This document shows, piece after piece, positions 1-7,993 of a stretch of DNA of 46,522 nt (the stretch's first letter is position 1; each line of letters starts with the position of its first letter). The notes beneath the pieces were generated by a model, which saw nothing but the letters and a program-made list of their open reading frames with translations, searched no databases and had not been told where the DNA came from. This stretch comes from a virus: IMG/VR virus record IMGVR_UViG_3300023313_000011, positions 1-46,522 of that record; one strand, written 5' to 3'. A program made the translations under genes and the position numbers.

Positions 1-151
1 TGTTTTTCGACTTTTCCAAAACCCAATAATTACACCTATACTGTAATTATGACCCTTTTTTGGTCCAAAATCGACGATTCGTACAAGAAATACCAAAAAG
101 TACCAAATGCCGTTTGACCCTTTTCGGTCATGATATTTACCTTGGGCCCAT
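1..151. other. Non-coding leader upstream of terminase with paired GACC/GGTC motifs
   Basis: No convincing gene is seen here. The stretch is AT-rich with homopolymer runs. The ten bases TGACCCTTTT occur twice (50-59 and 115-124), and each copy is followed by GGTC, giving small GACC...GGTC inverted repeats at 51-65 and 116-129. A location just before the large terminase gene suits a packaging-recognition or regulatory region, but nothing in the sequence proves that. Confidence 0.4.
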
Positions 152-180
152 TTGACATTCTTTTCAAAGTGTGCTAGTAT
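152..180 (+). promoter_or_regulatory. Sigma70-type promoter before terminase
   Basis: TTGACA at 152-157, a 17-base spacer and TAGTAT at 175-180, preceded by TG one base upstream (TGc), give a near-consensus extended -10 promoter. The predicted transcript starts near 187. That lies downstream of the ATG at 181 and argues that the terminase gene starts at the in-frame ATG at 238. Confidence 0.75.
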
Positions 181-237
181 ATGTGCCCTCGTTTTAAGGC
201 CTTGCTAGAGAACCCAAAGTGTGGTAAGCTGGACACA

Positions 238-1776
238 ATGCCGCACGACGAAGAAAAGGCCCAAGACCTGTTGATGAAGAAGCTCATGATTGAGCGAGGA
301 CTCCTGGAAGAGGAGGAGATTTCCGATGATGAGGTGGAACTCCTGAGCTTGCTGAGCGCTGACCAGGGCACGGAATCACTCGACCAATACATACGAAGGG
401 TGACGCCACGATACCCGCCGCCGGAGCATGTCCAGGTCATCATGGACCTGTTCGAGGCCTCACGCCATGAGTCTATCCGCGCCACCGTCTCACTGCCGCC
501 CAGACATGCCAAGACAGAGACTGCGATGTCAGGTCTGGCCTGGCGATTACATTACGATCCGGCCTGTCTAAACGCGTTTTGTTCCTATTCAGCGAGGTTC
601 GCGGGCACGAAATCGAGGAATATCCAGCGAAGATTTGTGGAGGGCGGGGGCGAGTTGGACCCAAATAACAAGGCCGTGGACTCCTGGGGCACCATGCGAG
701 GAGGTGGCCTTGTGGCGCCTGGCGTGGGCGGACTCATCACGGGATTGGGCATAACAGGGGTGGGAATAATCGATGATCCTATCAAGAACCGCGAGGAAGC
801 GGATTCAGCCCTAGTGAGGAACAAGCTGTGGGAATGGTACACATCCACCTTTCATACGCGTATCCAGCCCGGGGCTTCAGTTATCATCATTGCTACGCGT
901 TGGCACGCCGATGACCTTATAGGTAGGCTCCATTCGAGCGACTATGAGCACGAGACCTTCGAGGAAATCAACCTGCCGGCCGTCATGGATGAACACAACC
1001 TGCCCGCTGACGAACGCGTCTTAGGGGAGTCAGGTAGGCCTATAAAGGGTGTTTTTCGCGAGGATGTCAAGGCATTGTGGCCTGGATACTGGCCTATCGA
1101 GGAACTTGCCAAGAAGAGGACAGGGGCCGGGGAGTACGACTGGTGGGCTCTATATCAAGGAGTTCCACAGCCCAAAGGGTCCACAATCTTCTCGCCCACG
1201 CCATCTCGGTACAATTTGCTCGATTTCAAGCGCAATCTCCTGTCAAAAGGCGGGTACAGACTGATAATCTCCGTGGATCCGGCCGCCACAGCCTCAAGTA
1301 GGGCGGATTACTCGGTGGCCTCAGTCATGGCTGCCAAGGGATATGGGGACGATATGCAGACCTATTTGCTCTATGTAATGCGTGGTCAGTGGACCATTCC
1401 AGACCTGTGCAGGAACCTAAAGTCCCTGCAGGCAGAGTGGGGAGTGCCGATGGCCATCGAGGCTGTAGGCGCGTTTAAGGCGATCCCAGACCTATTGAGG
1501 GAGTCCGATCCTAGCCTGATTTTCTTCCCTGTGGTGCTGAAAGGGGACAAATTCGCCCGAAGTCAGCCCTATGCCACCGCGTGGAATGAAGGACGTGTCC
1601 ATATTCCCCTAGAGGAGGAGTGGGCCAAGGATTGGATAGCGGAGCATGCGGGTTTCACAGGGGTGAATGATAGGAACGATGACCAGGTGGATGCTGGAGC
1701 TCACGCGTTCACCGCTTTACTGCGTACGCAGCCTGTCAGGAAGATACCTACGCCGCCAGTTGGACCGTTCGGGTGA
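238..1776 (+). CDS. terL: Terminase large subunit (DNA packaging ATPase/nuclease)
   Basis: This is the packaging motor that translocates DNA into the prohead and cuts the concatemer. A P-loop variant PPRHAKTE lies near the N-terminus, ATRWHADDLIGRL about a third of the way in, and a nuclease-type acidic cluster ISVDPAATASSRADYS with a later NDDQVDAG in the C-terminal half. This is the usual order for TerL (ATPase then RNase H-like nuclease), and about 512 residues is a normal length. The reading frame is open from ATG 181, but the promoter at 152-180 would place the RNA start after it, so the in-frame ATG at 238 is preferred. Neither start has a clear Shine-Dalgarno. No small terminase subunit was recognised in the window. 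The downstream portal gene supports the call. Confidence 0.93.
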   Translation: MPHDEEKAQDLLMKKLMIERGLLEEEEISDDEVELLSLLSADQGTESLDQYIRRVTPRYPPPEHVQVIMDLFEASRHESIRATVSLPPRHAKTETAMSGLAWRLHYDPACLNAFCSYSARFAGTKSRNIQRRFVEGGGELDPNNKAVDSWGTMRGGGLVAPGVGGLITGLGITGVGIIDDPIKNREEADSALVRNKLWEWYTSTFHTRIQPGASVIIIATRWHADDLIGRLHSSDYEHETFEEINLPAVMDEHNLPADERVLGESGRPIKGVFREDVKALWPGYWPIEELAKKRTGAGEYDWWALYQGVPQPKGSTIFSPTPSRYNLLDFKRNLLSKGGYRLIISVDPAATASSRADYSVASVMAAKGYGDDMQTYLLYVMRGQWTIPDLCRNLKSLQAEWGVPMAIEAVGAFKAIPDLLRESDPSLIFFPVVLKGDKFARSQPYATAWNEGRVHIPLEEEWAKDWIAEHAGFTGVNDRNDDQVDAGAHAFTALLRTQPVRKIPTPPVGPFG

Positions 1777-1809
1777 GGCCACCGAGGACCCCACACGGGC
1801 CTAAAAACC

Positions 1810-1838
1810 TTGCAAACTGGCATGATTTGTGGTAGAGT
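1810..1838 (+). promoter_or_regulatory. Promoter before portal gene
   Basis: TTGCAA at 1810-1815, a 17-base spacer and TAGAGT at 1833-1838 with TGg directly before it match an extended -10 sigma70 promoter. The predicted start is about 1845, which coincides with the GTG start of the portal frame, so the transcript may have almost no leader. Confidence 0.55.
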
Positions 1839-1844
1839 GCCAGG

Positions 1845-3518
1845 GTGTCAAGCGATATGTACTATGAATTGAAGGACGATTTGCCCGGCGACGAGGACCT
1901 GAAAGACGGTTCTATCCCATACGGGTTATTGGCAAAACACCGTCACCCAGAGTATCTTGGGGAGTTCTGGGCGCGTGCCAGAGCCTTCTATAAAGGGGGA
2001 GTTCACCTATTAGAGGACCGCACAATCCTCGAGAGTGTGTTCCCCCGACATGTAGGCGAGAGCGACGCTGTCTACTCAATGCGCAAGAAATTGGCTCATT
2101 ATGCCAACCATTCGGGCGCTCTAATGAACCATATGACGGGTCGATTGTTCTCGGATACCCTCAATGTAAGGCCCAAAGATAACTCCCCAGAGTGGTACCA
2201 GGACTTCTTCGAAGACACCTCCAGGAACACAATCGGGGGCAATATCCTGCCGTTAGACGCGTTATGCTCTAGAATCCTCCTAGATGCCATGCAATGTAAA
2301 GCGGGGTATATACTGATCGAGATGCCAAAGACGTCTAAAATGGCCAATAGTTTGGCCGAACAAGAGGCTCATGGGGACCTAAATGCGTGGGCAGTACAGG
2401 TGAAACCCGAGAGTGTAATTGACTGGGATTTGGACTCAGATGGAGGGTTCAATTGGGCCCTGCTGTGCTTCACTTCGTGCAAGAGAGAGAGCGTTTTCAG
2501 CGCTAGGTCCAAGGTCACAGAGACATACTGGCTCTACGACAAGGAAGGCTGGGTCAAGTGGGAAGTCTCTTATCCGAAGGGCGAGCCCCCAAAAGACAAC
2601 TCCGTGGTCCACCCTGTCGACCTTGGCAAGCACACATTTGGTGTAGTACCTCTCGTGAAGATGGAGCTCCCAGACGGCTTGTGGGTGATGTCGAAACTCG
2701 AGAGTCTGGCCCGTGAACTATTCAACAAACGAAACGCGTTAGCATGGTCCGAGTACAAGGCTTTGCTGCCTGTGCTCTACGAGTTTTTAGATCCGGGTAT
2801 GATGCCCAGCATGCCAGGACCGGCCGGCGATGAAGATCGTGCGACGAGCCAAACACGCTCCACAGCACACGTCCAACAACGCCAAGCGGCGCCTGGCCAG
2901 GGCGATGAAGCGAAGTGGATCGCACCACCAGACGCTCCTTTTAATCACGCGTTAGGGTCTTGCGAGGCCATCCGTGATGAAATGCACCGAATCGTGCACC
3001 AAATGGCGCTGGCAACGGACCCCAACGCGTCAAGCATGCGACGTTCCTCCGAGAGCAAGAAGCATGACGGGTCAGCCCTCGACACGGTTTTGCAGGAATA
3101 CGGTGACCTATTAAAGCGAATGATTCGGGATATTCTAAGGACCCTGGCCCAAGGGCGAGGGGATTCAGAGATAATCTGGGAAATCGGAGGTCTTGAGAAG
3201 TTTGATATGCTCAACGCCAACTCCATCCTGAACGACGAGGTGATTCTGGACACGGTAGAGCTACCGAGTGCTACATTCAAGGCAGAGCGAAAGAAAGCAG
3301 TTGCGCGAAGCGTCCTAGGTGGTACAGTATCAGAAGAGAAGCTTTTACTGATTGACCAAGAAATTGAAGACTACTTCACGAGCGAGGCTTTTGAATCTGA
3401 TGAGGAAGAAGACCTCACAAGAGAAGAAGTCGCGTTCAATTCCTCCTCAAACCTACCTAAGGACGACGACGATGAACTCACAACCCTCCTCAACGGTAGC
3501 CGAAACACCCCTGGCTAG
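1845..3518 (+). CDS. Portal protein
   Basis: A protein of 557 residues between the terminase and a MuF-like head gene, the standard place of the portal. Portals form the dodecameric ring through which DNA enters and to which the tail attaches. The sequence has the usual mix of an alpha/beta N-terminal half and a helical stem/crown region rich in charged residues. It ends in a very acidic tail (KDDDDE). The open frame begins with GTG at 1845, exactly where the promoter predicts transcription to start. An ATG at 1857 (beginning MYYELKDD) is an equally good start. No strong ribosome site precedes either. The call rests on position, size and overall resemblance to portal families, not on a short catalytic motif. 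Confidence 0.85.
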   Translation: MSSDMYYELKDDLPGDEDLKDGSIPYGLLAKHRHPEYLGEFWARARAFYKGGVHLLEDRTILESVFPRHVGESDAVYSMRKKLAHYANHSGALMNHMTGRLFSDTLNVRPKDNSPEWYQDFFEDTSRNTIGGNILPLDALCSRILLDAMQCKAGYILIEMPKTSKMANSLAEQEAHGDLNAWAVQVKPESVIDWDLDSDGGFNWALLCFTSCKRESVFSARSKVTETYWLYDKEGWVKWEVSYPKGEPPKDNSVVHPVDLGKHTFGVVPLVKMELPDGLWVMSKLESLARELFNKRNALAWSEYKALLPVLYEFLDPGMMPSMPGPAGDEDRATSQTRSTAHVQQRQAAPGQGDEAKWIAPPDAPFNHALGSCEAIRDEMHRIVHQMALATDPNASSMRRSSESKKHDGSALDTVLQEYGDLLKRMIRDILRTLAQGRGDSEIIWEIGGLEKFDMLNANSILNDEVILDTVELPSATFKAERKKAVARSVLGGTVSEEKLLLIDQEIEDYFTSEAFESDEEEDLTREEVAFNSSSNLPKDDDDELTTLLNGSRNTPG

Positions 3519-3544
3519 ACTGATACGGGTAAAGAAGGCAGAAC

Positions 3545-4411
3545 TTGACAATCAACGAAAAGAGAGCGAGAGCTCTCGCGAGAAAGCGGCTATTGCAGAA
3601 CTCAGAAGAGTTGAGGGCTATGACGGAGCGATCCATGATGCCCTTCTACCTGATTCTCCAATGGTTAGAAAACGCGATATCCGACGCGCTAAAAGAATGG
3701 TTAAAGCTAAATCCAGATCTGAGCGTAAAGTTCTCCGCCAAAATGCTAAGAGATCTACTGCGAATGCTCGACGAACCTCTAAAGCTGGTAAAAACAGCAG
3801 GTGAGGTGCTTGGACAACAGCTTGTAGAGGCTGACTATGAGGCCAAGACCTTGTCAGAGGAGCACACACAGGACACGTGGATTCTCCTGTTGTTCCTATT
3901 TGAGGACTCCTTCGAAAAGCCTAACGTGTTGAAGTCCACACACAAGAAGAGGAAGTATTCCCAACGCGTAAAGAAGTTCAAAGCTGACGCCAAGCGATCT
4001 ATAAAGAGACAACTCACCGTATCTATGATACTTGAGGACACAATAGGGAGCATGCTAGAGCGCTTAAGGAAGTTGTACCCTGCCAAGGCCAGGGAGAAAC
4101 TGCAGGACCCTGAGGCCGCAGCAAGGGGCTTGGTGAAGACACCACGTCATATAGGCACAAGGATTATAAGGACGGAGCCTATGATAACGTACAACGAGGA
4201 GCAGGCTAGGAACATAGCCACCTTAGAGAACGTAGATATGCTCATGTGGGAATCCACTATGGACATGAGAACATGTCCTATATGTACTGACCTTGATGGC
4301 AAGACTGCTCTTGAGGGAGAGTCTTTCGCGTTAGGCATAGTCCTACCACCAGCACACCCATTTTGTAGATGTTCTGTAATCCCATGGAAAAAAGCATGGG
4401 GAAAACTTTAA
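3545..4411 (+). CDS. MuF-like minor head protein (SPP1 gp7 type)
   Basis: The C-terminal part carries the MuF signature: CPICTDLDG, a GxxFxxG-like stretch, then PPAHPFCRCSVIPW. These proteins bind the portal inside the prohead and are packaged with it. The first possible start after the upstream in-frame stop (3530) is TTG at 3545, with AAGG seven bases before it; the next start is ATG at 3620. A second frame is also open over 3472-3804 and has a better ribosome site (AAGGA then ATG at 3472), so the N-terminus is uncertain: a start in the other frame followed by a shift, or an assembly error, cannot be excluded. The core and C-terminus are secure. Confidence 0.85.
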   Translation: MTINEKRARALARKRLLQNSEELRAMTERSMMPFYLILQWLENAISDALKEWLKLNPDLSVKFSAKMLRDLLRMLDEPLKLVKTAGEVLGQQLVEADYEAKTLSEEHTQDTWILLLFLFEDSFEKPNVLKSTHKKRKYSQRVKKFKADAKRSIKRQLTVSMILEDTIGSMLERLRKLYPAKAREKLQDPEAAARGLVKTPRHIGTRIIRTEPMITYNEEQARNIATLENVDMLMWESTMDMRTCPICTDLDGKTALEGESFALGIVLPPAHPFCRCSVIPWKKAWGKL

Positions 4412-4423
4412 CCGTGGTATGAT
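4412..4423 (+). promoter_or_regulatory. Extended -10 promoter before scaffold gene
   Basis: TGgTATGAT (hexamer 4418-4423) matches the extended -10 seen at the other promoters in this window. The matching -35 position (about 4395-4400) is poor, so activity would rest on the extended -10 or an activator. The leader to the ATG at 4477 would be about 45 bases. Confidence 0.4.
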
Positions 4424-4476
4424 TACCACACAACACACGCGCAATAGCGTTGCACGGCCTACGGGCAGGAGATAGT

Positions 4477-5223
4477 ATGAAAAACAAGCTAGAAAACAAA
4501 GCACTCTTTAATCAAAACGACGGATCTGGCGGAGGGGCACCTCCTGAGGGAGAAGCACCAGCATTCGACCCAGCCAAGTTCCAGGAAGAGATGAAGGACT
4601 TCACAGTCCGTGCAGTCAACGGCGCAGTCTCAACCCACCTCACACGCGCTCTTGATAAACGCCTTGAGGAGAACAACGCCGGCATTCTGAGCAAGCTTCA
4701 GGAACTCATGCCCCAACAGGCGGCCGCATCCCCTGCACCTACAGTAGAACCTTCCAGCGACCTCGACGCTGCCATCAAGAACGCCACCGCCCCTCTCATG
4801 AAACAACTGGAGGAACAACGTGCTCTAAATGAGCGGAATGCCGCCGCGGCGAAGGCGGAGCAAGATAAGCGCATGCAACAAGAGGAACAATCGGCCCTGT
4901 CACAGGCCCTTTCAGCCAACGGCGTGCCTGGACCTCTCGCACAAGCAGCGGTACACGTCCTTCGTGGTAGTTTAGAGCGCGACTCTTCAGGGTCCTTGGT
5001 GTACGTGTCGAAGGAAAACGGCCCTACGGGTCAGTACGAGGAGCGAATCTCCATCGAGGAGGGTGTTTCGCGTTACCTTCGAACGGACGAAGGCAAGCAC
5101 TTTTTGCCTGCACGAGCCGTAGGAGGAGCTGGCAACACAGGAGGCTCAGCACCAGCTGCCGCAGGTGGCAAGGAATCTGACGGGGACTTTGTAGGGCGCA
5201 TGCTCTCCAACTTGCTAGGATGA
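4477..5223 (+). CDS. Prohead scaffolding protein
   Basis: The composition is that of a scaffold: no cysteine, a highly charged and glutamine-rich coiled-coil stretch (roughly residues 70-145, LEEQRALNERNAAAAKAEQD region), glycine/alanine linkers at both ends and an acidic, low-complexity N-terminus. Scaffolds direct assembly of the capsid shell and leave before maturation. It lies after portal and MuF-like genes, as expected, but the capsid gene is 3.4 kb further on rather than adjacent. The start at 4477 is chosen because AGGAG lies seven bases upstream; an upstream ATG at 4450 in frame lacks a ribosome site. No serine-protease motif was seen, so a maturation-protease fusion is not supported. 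Confidence 0.75.
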   Translation: MKNKLENKALFNQNDGSGGGAPPEGEAPAFDPAKFQEEMKDFTVRAVNGAVSTHLTRALDKRLEENNAGILSKLQELMPQQAAASPAPTVEPSSDLDAAIKNATAPLMKQLEEQRALNERNAAAAKAEQDKRMQQEEQSALSQALSANGVPGPLAQAAVHVLRGSLERDSSGSLVYVSKENGPTGQYEERISIEEGVSRYLRTDEGKHFLPARAVGGAGNTGGSAPAAAGGKESDGDFVGRMLSNLLG

Positions 5224-5684
5224 GACGGGTTGCTGCAATATTAGCAGTCCTCGTGATGAGCTGCTCCCCCTACATGCCAAACGCAAGAGGCATAAAGGTA
5301 GTGGAGGGGCTCAAGCTCGACAATCAGGCCAAGGCCATGCTGCTGACTCAGAAATTCGTGGAAGACTCCATGGGCTTCCCTTCGGGCAGTATCTGGCAAG
5401 ACATCGAGGTGTTTTGGTCCAACGAGACCTGTACTCATTCAAACGGGTCAACGGGGCGAGCAGTCAAGTACAACGGAAAGTGCTACGCAGGTATCGGGTT
5501 CAACTGTAGGGAACTCTATGTAGCTCTGAGTTCTGGAACACGTATCTGTGGCACGGCGCTGGCCCATGAGTTGACGCATTGCGTTATACTAGAGGCTACT
5601 GGGGATGCGGATAAATACCACACCTCTAAGGCGTGGGACGGTACCACGCTGGCTGATGAGGGGATCTGTGCAAGAGGATGGTAA
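5220..5684 (+). CDS. Secreted HExxH zincin-like lipoprotein
   Basis: A 154-residue protein with a lipoprotein-type signal: basic MRR, a hydrophobic stretch and a cysteine at residue 15 (VMSC). A zinc-binding HELTH motif lies near residues 116-120 (AHELTHCV), with TLADEG about 30 residues later that could hold the third metal ligand. Several cysteines suggest disulfides outside the cytoplasm. The inference is a small membrane-anchored metalloprotease or metal-binding protein made late in infection. It overlaps the scaffold stop by four bases (ATGA) and the next gene by seven bases, so it is translated with the head genes. Its substrate is unknown. A second HExxH lipoprotein is encoded at 36203-36814 on the other strand and is not closely similar by eye. 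Confidence 0.65.
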   Translation: MRRVAAILAVLVMSCSPYMPNARGIKVVEGLKLDNQAKAMLLTQKFVEDSMGFPSGSIWQDIEVFWSNETCTHSNGSTGRAVKYNGKCYAGIGFNCRELYVALSSGTRICGTALAHELTHCVILEATGDADKYHTSKAWDGTTLADEGICARGW

Positions 5685-6151
5685 CCTTCCTTATAGTAAC
5701 GGCCCTGGTCTACGTCGTGGGGAACGTAGGTGGATATGTAGTCCACAGGCTCCTACACCAACCGTGGACCGGCCGGCCATACGAGGACCACTATAATCAC
5801 CACTTCATAATCTACCCGCCTGAGGACTACCTCTCCTACGTGTATAGGGAGCCTCCTATTGAAGCAGAGCAGGCCAAGTACTACGTACCTGTGTTCGTGG
5901 TTATCATGGCCCCTCTACTTCTATTCGGGTGGGAATGGTACGCTGTTGGGTTTGTGGAGAGTTGCGCCGTTCTTAAGCTTAACGCGTGGATTCACGATTC
6001 TATACATGTTAGAGGCCATTGGTTGGAGAGGTTCGATTGGTTTCACACCTTGAGGGACTGGCACCTGACGCATCACGTTGATGTGAGCAAGAACTTCGGT
6101 ATATTCTCATTCTTCACAGATCATATCCTGGGTACATTCAAGAAGAGGTGA
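5678..6151 (+). CDS. Fatty acid hydroxylase/sterol desaturase-like membrane protein
   Basis: A 157-residue protein with four spaced histidine clusters: H23xxxH27, H38xxHH42, H106xxxH110 and H129xxHH133. This is the di-metal-binding pattern of membrane fatty acid hydroxylases, sterol desaturases and carotenoid hydroxylases. Hydrophobic segments lie at about residues 3-22 and 70-100. Family members insert an oxygen or a double bond into lipid substrates using a di-iron centre and O2. The protein is short but all histidine clusters are present, so it looks intact. It starts seven bases inside the previous gene (ATGGTAA). The family is unusual in a phage head operon, and remodelling of host membrane lipid or pigment is an inference. 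The exact substrate cannot be read from sequence. Confidence 0.75.
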   Translation: MVTFLIVTALVYVVGNVGGYVVHRLLHQPWTGRPYEDHYNHHFIIYPPEDYLSYVYREPPIEAEQAKYYVPVFVVIMAPLLLFGWEWYAVGFVESCAVLKLNAWIHDSIHVRGHWLERFDWFHTLRDWHLTHHVDVSKNFGIFSFFTDHILGTFKKR

Positions 6152-6155
6152 GGAT

Positions 6156-6359
6156 ATGAATGAGAAAGACACCCGGGACATCAAGGTCATAACAGCGATG
6201 CTATCCATAATATTCACTTGCCCTATCAGGGCAGGGAATTGGTTGGAGGCAGAGAATCCGGCGTTTGGTGGACTTTCAGCCCTAGAGATGGTGGCTGAAG
6301 GGGAGTCTGACAGGGTACTTAAGTACTTGACAAGTATGGCATCCAGCGGTGGTTGGTAA
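6156..6359 (+). CDS. Small protein resembling the Xre/MbcA/ParS toxin-binding domain
   Basis: A 67-residue protein. Residues from about 26 onwards (AGNWLEAENPAFGGLSALEM, then GESDRVLKYL) match the shape of the DUF2384 domain found at the C-terminus of RES/Xre-type and MbcT/MbcA antitoxins: a W-L then NPxxGGxxPL-like core and a helix ending in L. It lacks a separate DNA-binding helix-turn-helix, and no partner toxin gene is next to it. A GAGG ribosome site sits just upstream. A phage orphan antitoxin could neutralise a host toxin, which is inference. The match is by eye only. Confidence 0.5.
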   Translation: MNEKDTRDIKVITAMLSIIFTCPIRAGNWLEAENPAFGGLSALEMVAEGESDRVLKYLTSMASSGGW

Positions 6360-6391
6360 TAAAGTCCCTAAAATAAGTAGTAAAAGCCCCT

Positions 6392-6403
6392 GTGTGGTAG
6401 TAC
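6392..6403 (+). promoter_or_regulatory. Possible extended -10 promoter before dcd
   Basis: TGgTAGTAC (hexamer 6398-6403) resembles the extended -10 elements upstream of the portal and capsid genes. There is no good -35 at 17 bases. Transcription would start near 6410, leaving only about three bases before the ATG at 6413, which also has no Shine-Dalgarno. A near-leaderless transcript is therefore possible. Confidence 0.35.
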
Positions 6404-6412
6404 GATAACTGC

Positions 6413-7006
6413 ATGATCCTTTCAGATAGAGATATTAGAATGCGATTATCTGGCAGCTGGGACCCTGAAACGTCCAAGCCTACAGATATCGTCATAATCC
6501 CAACCCCGTCCGAGATTCAGATACAACCCGCTTCTGTAGACTTGAGATTAGGAACATCGTTCGCAGTGTGCGACGGTAGCCCTATTGATACGCGTAATCA
6601 GAGCTCTGTGGAGAGTGCCTACTCTCGTTTTGATACGGTGGATGGAGCACCTGTTGTCCTCGAACCTGGAGAATTCATGCTAGCTTGTACTGAGGAGTGG
6701 TGTAAAATCCCCCTCGACCTGGTAGCACGTGTTGAGGGGCGTTCCAGCTTAGGCAGGATAGGTATAGTCATACACGCCACAGCGGGTTTCATCGACCCTG
6801 GATTCGAAGGGCAGATAACTCTAGAGCTTACCAACTTGAGCAAGAGCAGAATCATGTTACATTCAGGCATGAGGATAGCACAGCTTGCTTTCACACAGTT
6901 GACCAACAAGGCTATGTCTTACGCGTCAAAAGGCAAGTACCAGGGACAAGAAGGTGTAACAATCAGCCAAATAGGCTTAGACGTACAGAAAGAGATAACA
7001 TGTTAG
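6413..7006 (+). CDS. dcd: dCTP deaminase (Dcd family, possibly bifunctional dCTP deaminase/dUTPase)
   Basis: Dcd converts dCTP to dUTP, and the bifunctional forms go on to dUMP, the substrate for thymidylate synthase. The 197-residue protein has the family core: IQPASVDLRLG, EGRSSLGRIG, HATAGFIDPGFEGQITLEL and the C-terminal KYQGQEG. The AGFIDPGFEG form and KYQGQ tail resemble the mycobacterial/archaeal-like bifunctional group more than the E. coli form. It overlaps the deoxynucleotide kinase gene by seven bases. With ThyX and the class II reductase on the other strand, it completes a dTTP supply route. Mono- versus bifunctional activity is not certain from sequence. Confidence 0.92.
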   Translation: MILSDRDIRMRLSGSWDPETSKPTDIVIIPTPSEIQIQPASVDLRLGTSFAVCDGSPIDTRNQSSVESAYSRFDTVDGAPVVLEPGEFMLACTEEWCKIPLDLVARVEGRSSLGRIGIVIHATAGFIDPGFEGQITLELTNLSKSRIMLHSGMRIAQLAFTQLTNKAMSYASKGKYQGQEGVTISQIGLDVQKEITC

Positions 7007-7752
7007 TGATAGCGTTTTTAGCCAGGGCAGGATCCGGTAAGACCACAGCGGCCGAGTTCCTTAGAAAGAACCACGGCGCTGTGAGGTTGAGTTTCGCTGG
7101 CCCCCTCAAGTACATGGCCATGATGGTAGGAGAACTATCCCAGTGTCAGGTATTTGGGGACAAGAAAGAAGAGATGGATGATAGGCTTGGTATGTCTCCC
7201 AGGAGTTACCTTCAGAGGATGGGTAGTGCCGCAAAGGTATGTATGGGAGATGAGGTTTGGGTACACGCTCTCCTGCACAAGATAAAGCAGGAGGAAGAGA
7301 AAGGTACCGAGATTGTGGTGGTAGATGACTGCCGCTATATGAATGAGGCCAAGGCAATGAAAGCCTTATATAATGGACACGTTATCAAAATCGAAGCGGA
7401 CGTACCTAAAATGCAGCATCCTAGCGAGGCTGAGGTCGACCTTGTGCCTATGGATGACATAACTATAACTCTTCACAATGACAAAAGCCTAGGGCTGAAG
7501 TCTTTCGAGGACCAAATACAGGGAGTACTGTTGAAATGTCTTGGTATATTCGGGCCTCAACACGACGAAGATACAAAAGGAATCAAGGCAGAAGTACCAT
7601 TGGAGTCGATAGATGCCCTAAGAATAGCCCTCACAGACCTCAATAGAGCGGAGGCGTCGGCATGGGTGTTCAATAATCAGGACACCGAGGATTCGTATGA
7701 TGCGCTTAGGGATGCAGCCAGTAGTTTGATAAGGAGACTTGAAAATGAGTAG
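7000..7752 (+). CDS. Deoxynucleoside monophosphate kinase-like P-loop protein
   Basis: The N-terminus has a Walker A loop ARAGSGKT (residues 8-15) followed by AEFL and FAGPLK, typical of phage deoxynucleoside monophosphate kinases that phosphorylate dNMPs to dNDPs. VVVDDCRYMNEA fits the DxR/Walker B-like strand of this family, and a LID-type region follows. At 250 residues it is slightly long: the last 60 or so residues (from about residue 190) form an extra helical extension of unknown role. Overlap with dcd supports a shared nucleotide function. Confidence 0.8.
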   Translation: MLVIAFLARAGSGKTTAAEFLRKNHGAVRLSFAGPLKYMAMMVGELSQCQVFGDKKEEMDDRLGMSPRSYLQRMGSAAKVCMGDEVWVHALLHKIKQEEEKGTEIVVVDDCRYMNEAKAMKALYNGHVIKIEADVPKMQHPSEAEVDLVPMDDITITLHNDKSLGLKSFEDQIQGVLLKCLGIFGPQHDEDTKGIKAEVPLESIDALRIALTDLNRAEASAWVFNNQDTEDSYDALRDAASSLIRRLENE

Positions 7753-7993
7753 AAAGAGAAAAAAACCAAGAGACGTCAGCGTATCCATGCATTTCACAGA
7801 GAAAGAGTACGACGCGTTGATGGTAGAAGTACATAAATTCCCGGAAATCTCCATAGCAGAGTACTGCAAATTCAAGGTACTGAACCCTACTGTCACTGAT
7901 ATGCGCCGTTTCATAAAATCTGCCATCATGGAAGCTGTTGGTAAAAAACCTATTGGGGACGGAGGTATTCGAACCTGGTGGGAGGACGAGTGA
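7745..7993 (+). CDS. Small basic protein, unknown function
   Basis: 82 residues starting MSRKRKKP. ATG 7745 is chosen because AAGGAG lies eight bases before it; the frame is open a little further upstream from a TTG. The N-terminus is strongly basic, followed by VSVSMHFTEKEYDALMVEV, which resembles the strand-helix start of ribbon-helix-helix-like DNA-binding proteins, but the match is weak. It overlaps the kinase stop. The product could be a small regulator; no firm family is recognised. Confidence 0.6.
   Translation: MSRKRKKPRDVSVSMHFTEKEYDALMVEVHKFPEISIAEYCKFKVLNPTVTDMRRFIKSAIMEAVGKKPIGDGGIRTWWEDE

Noticed and set aside
3352-3471. Upstream extension of the frame open to 3804 as a separate gene
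   Set aside because: It lies entirely within the portal gene in another frame; only the part from ATG 3472 has a ribosome site.
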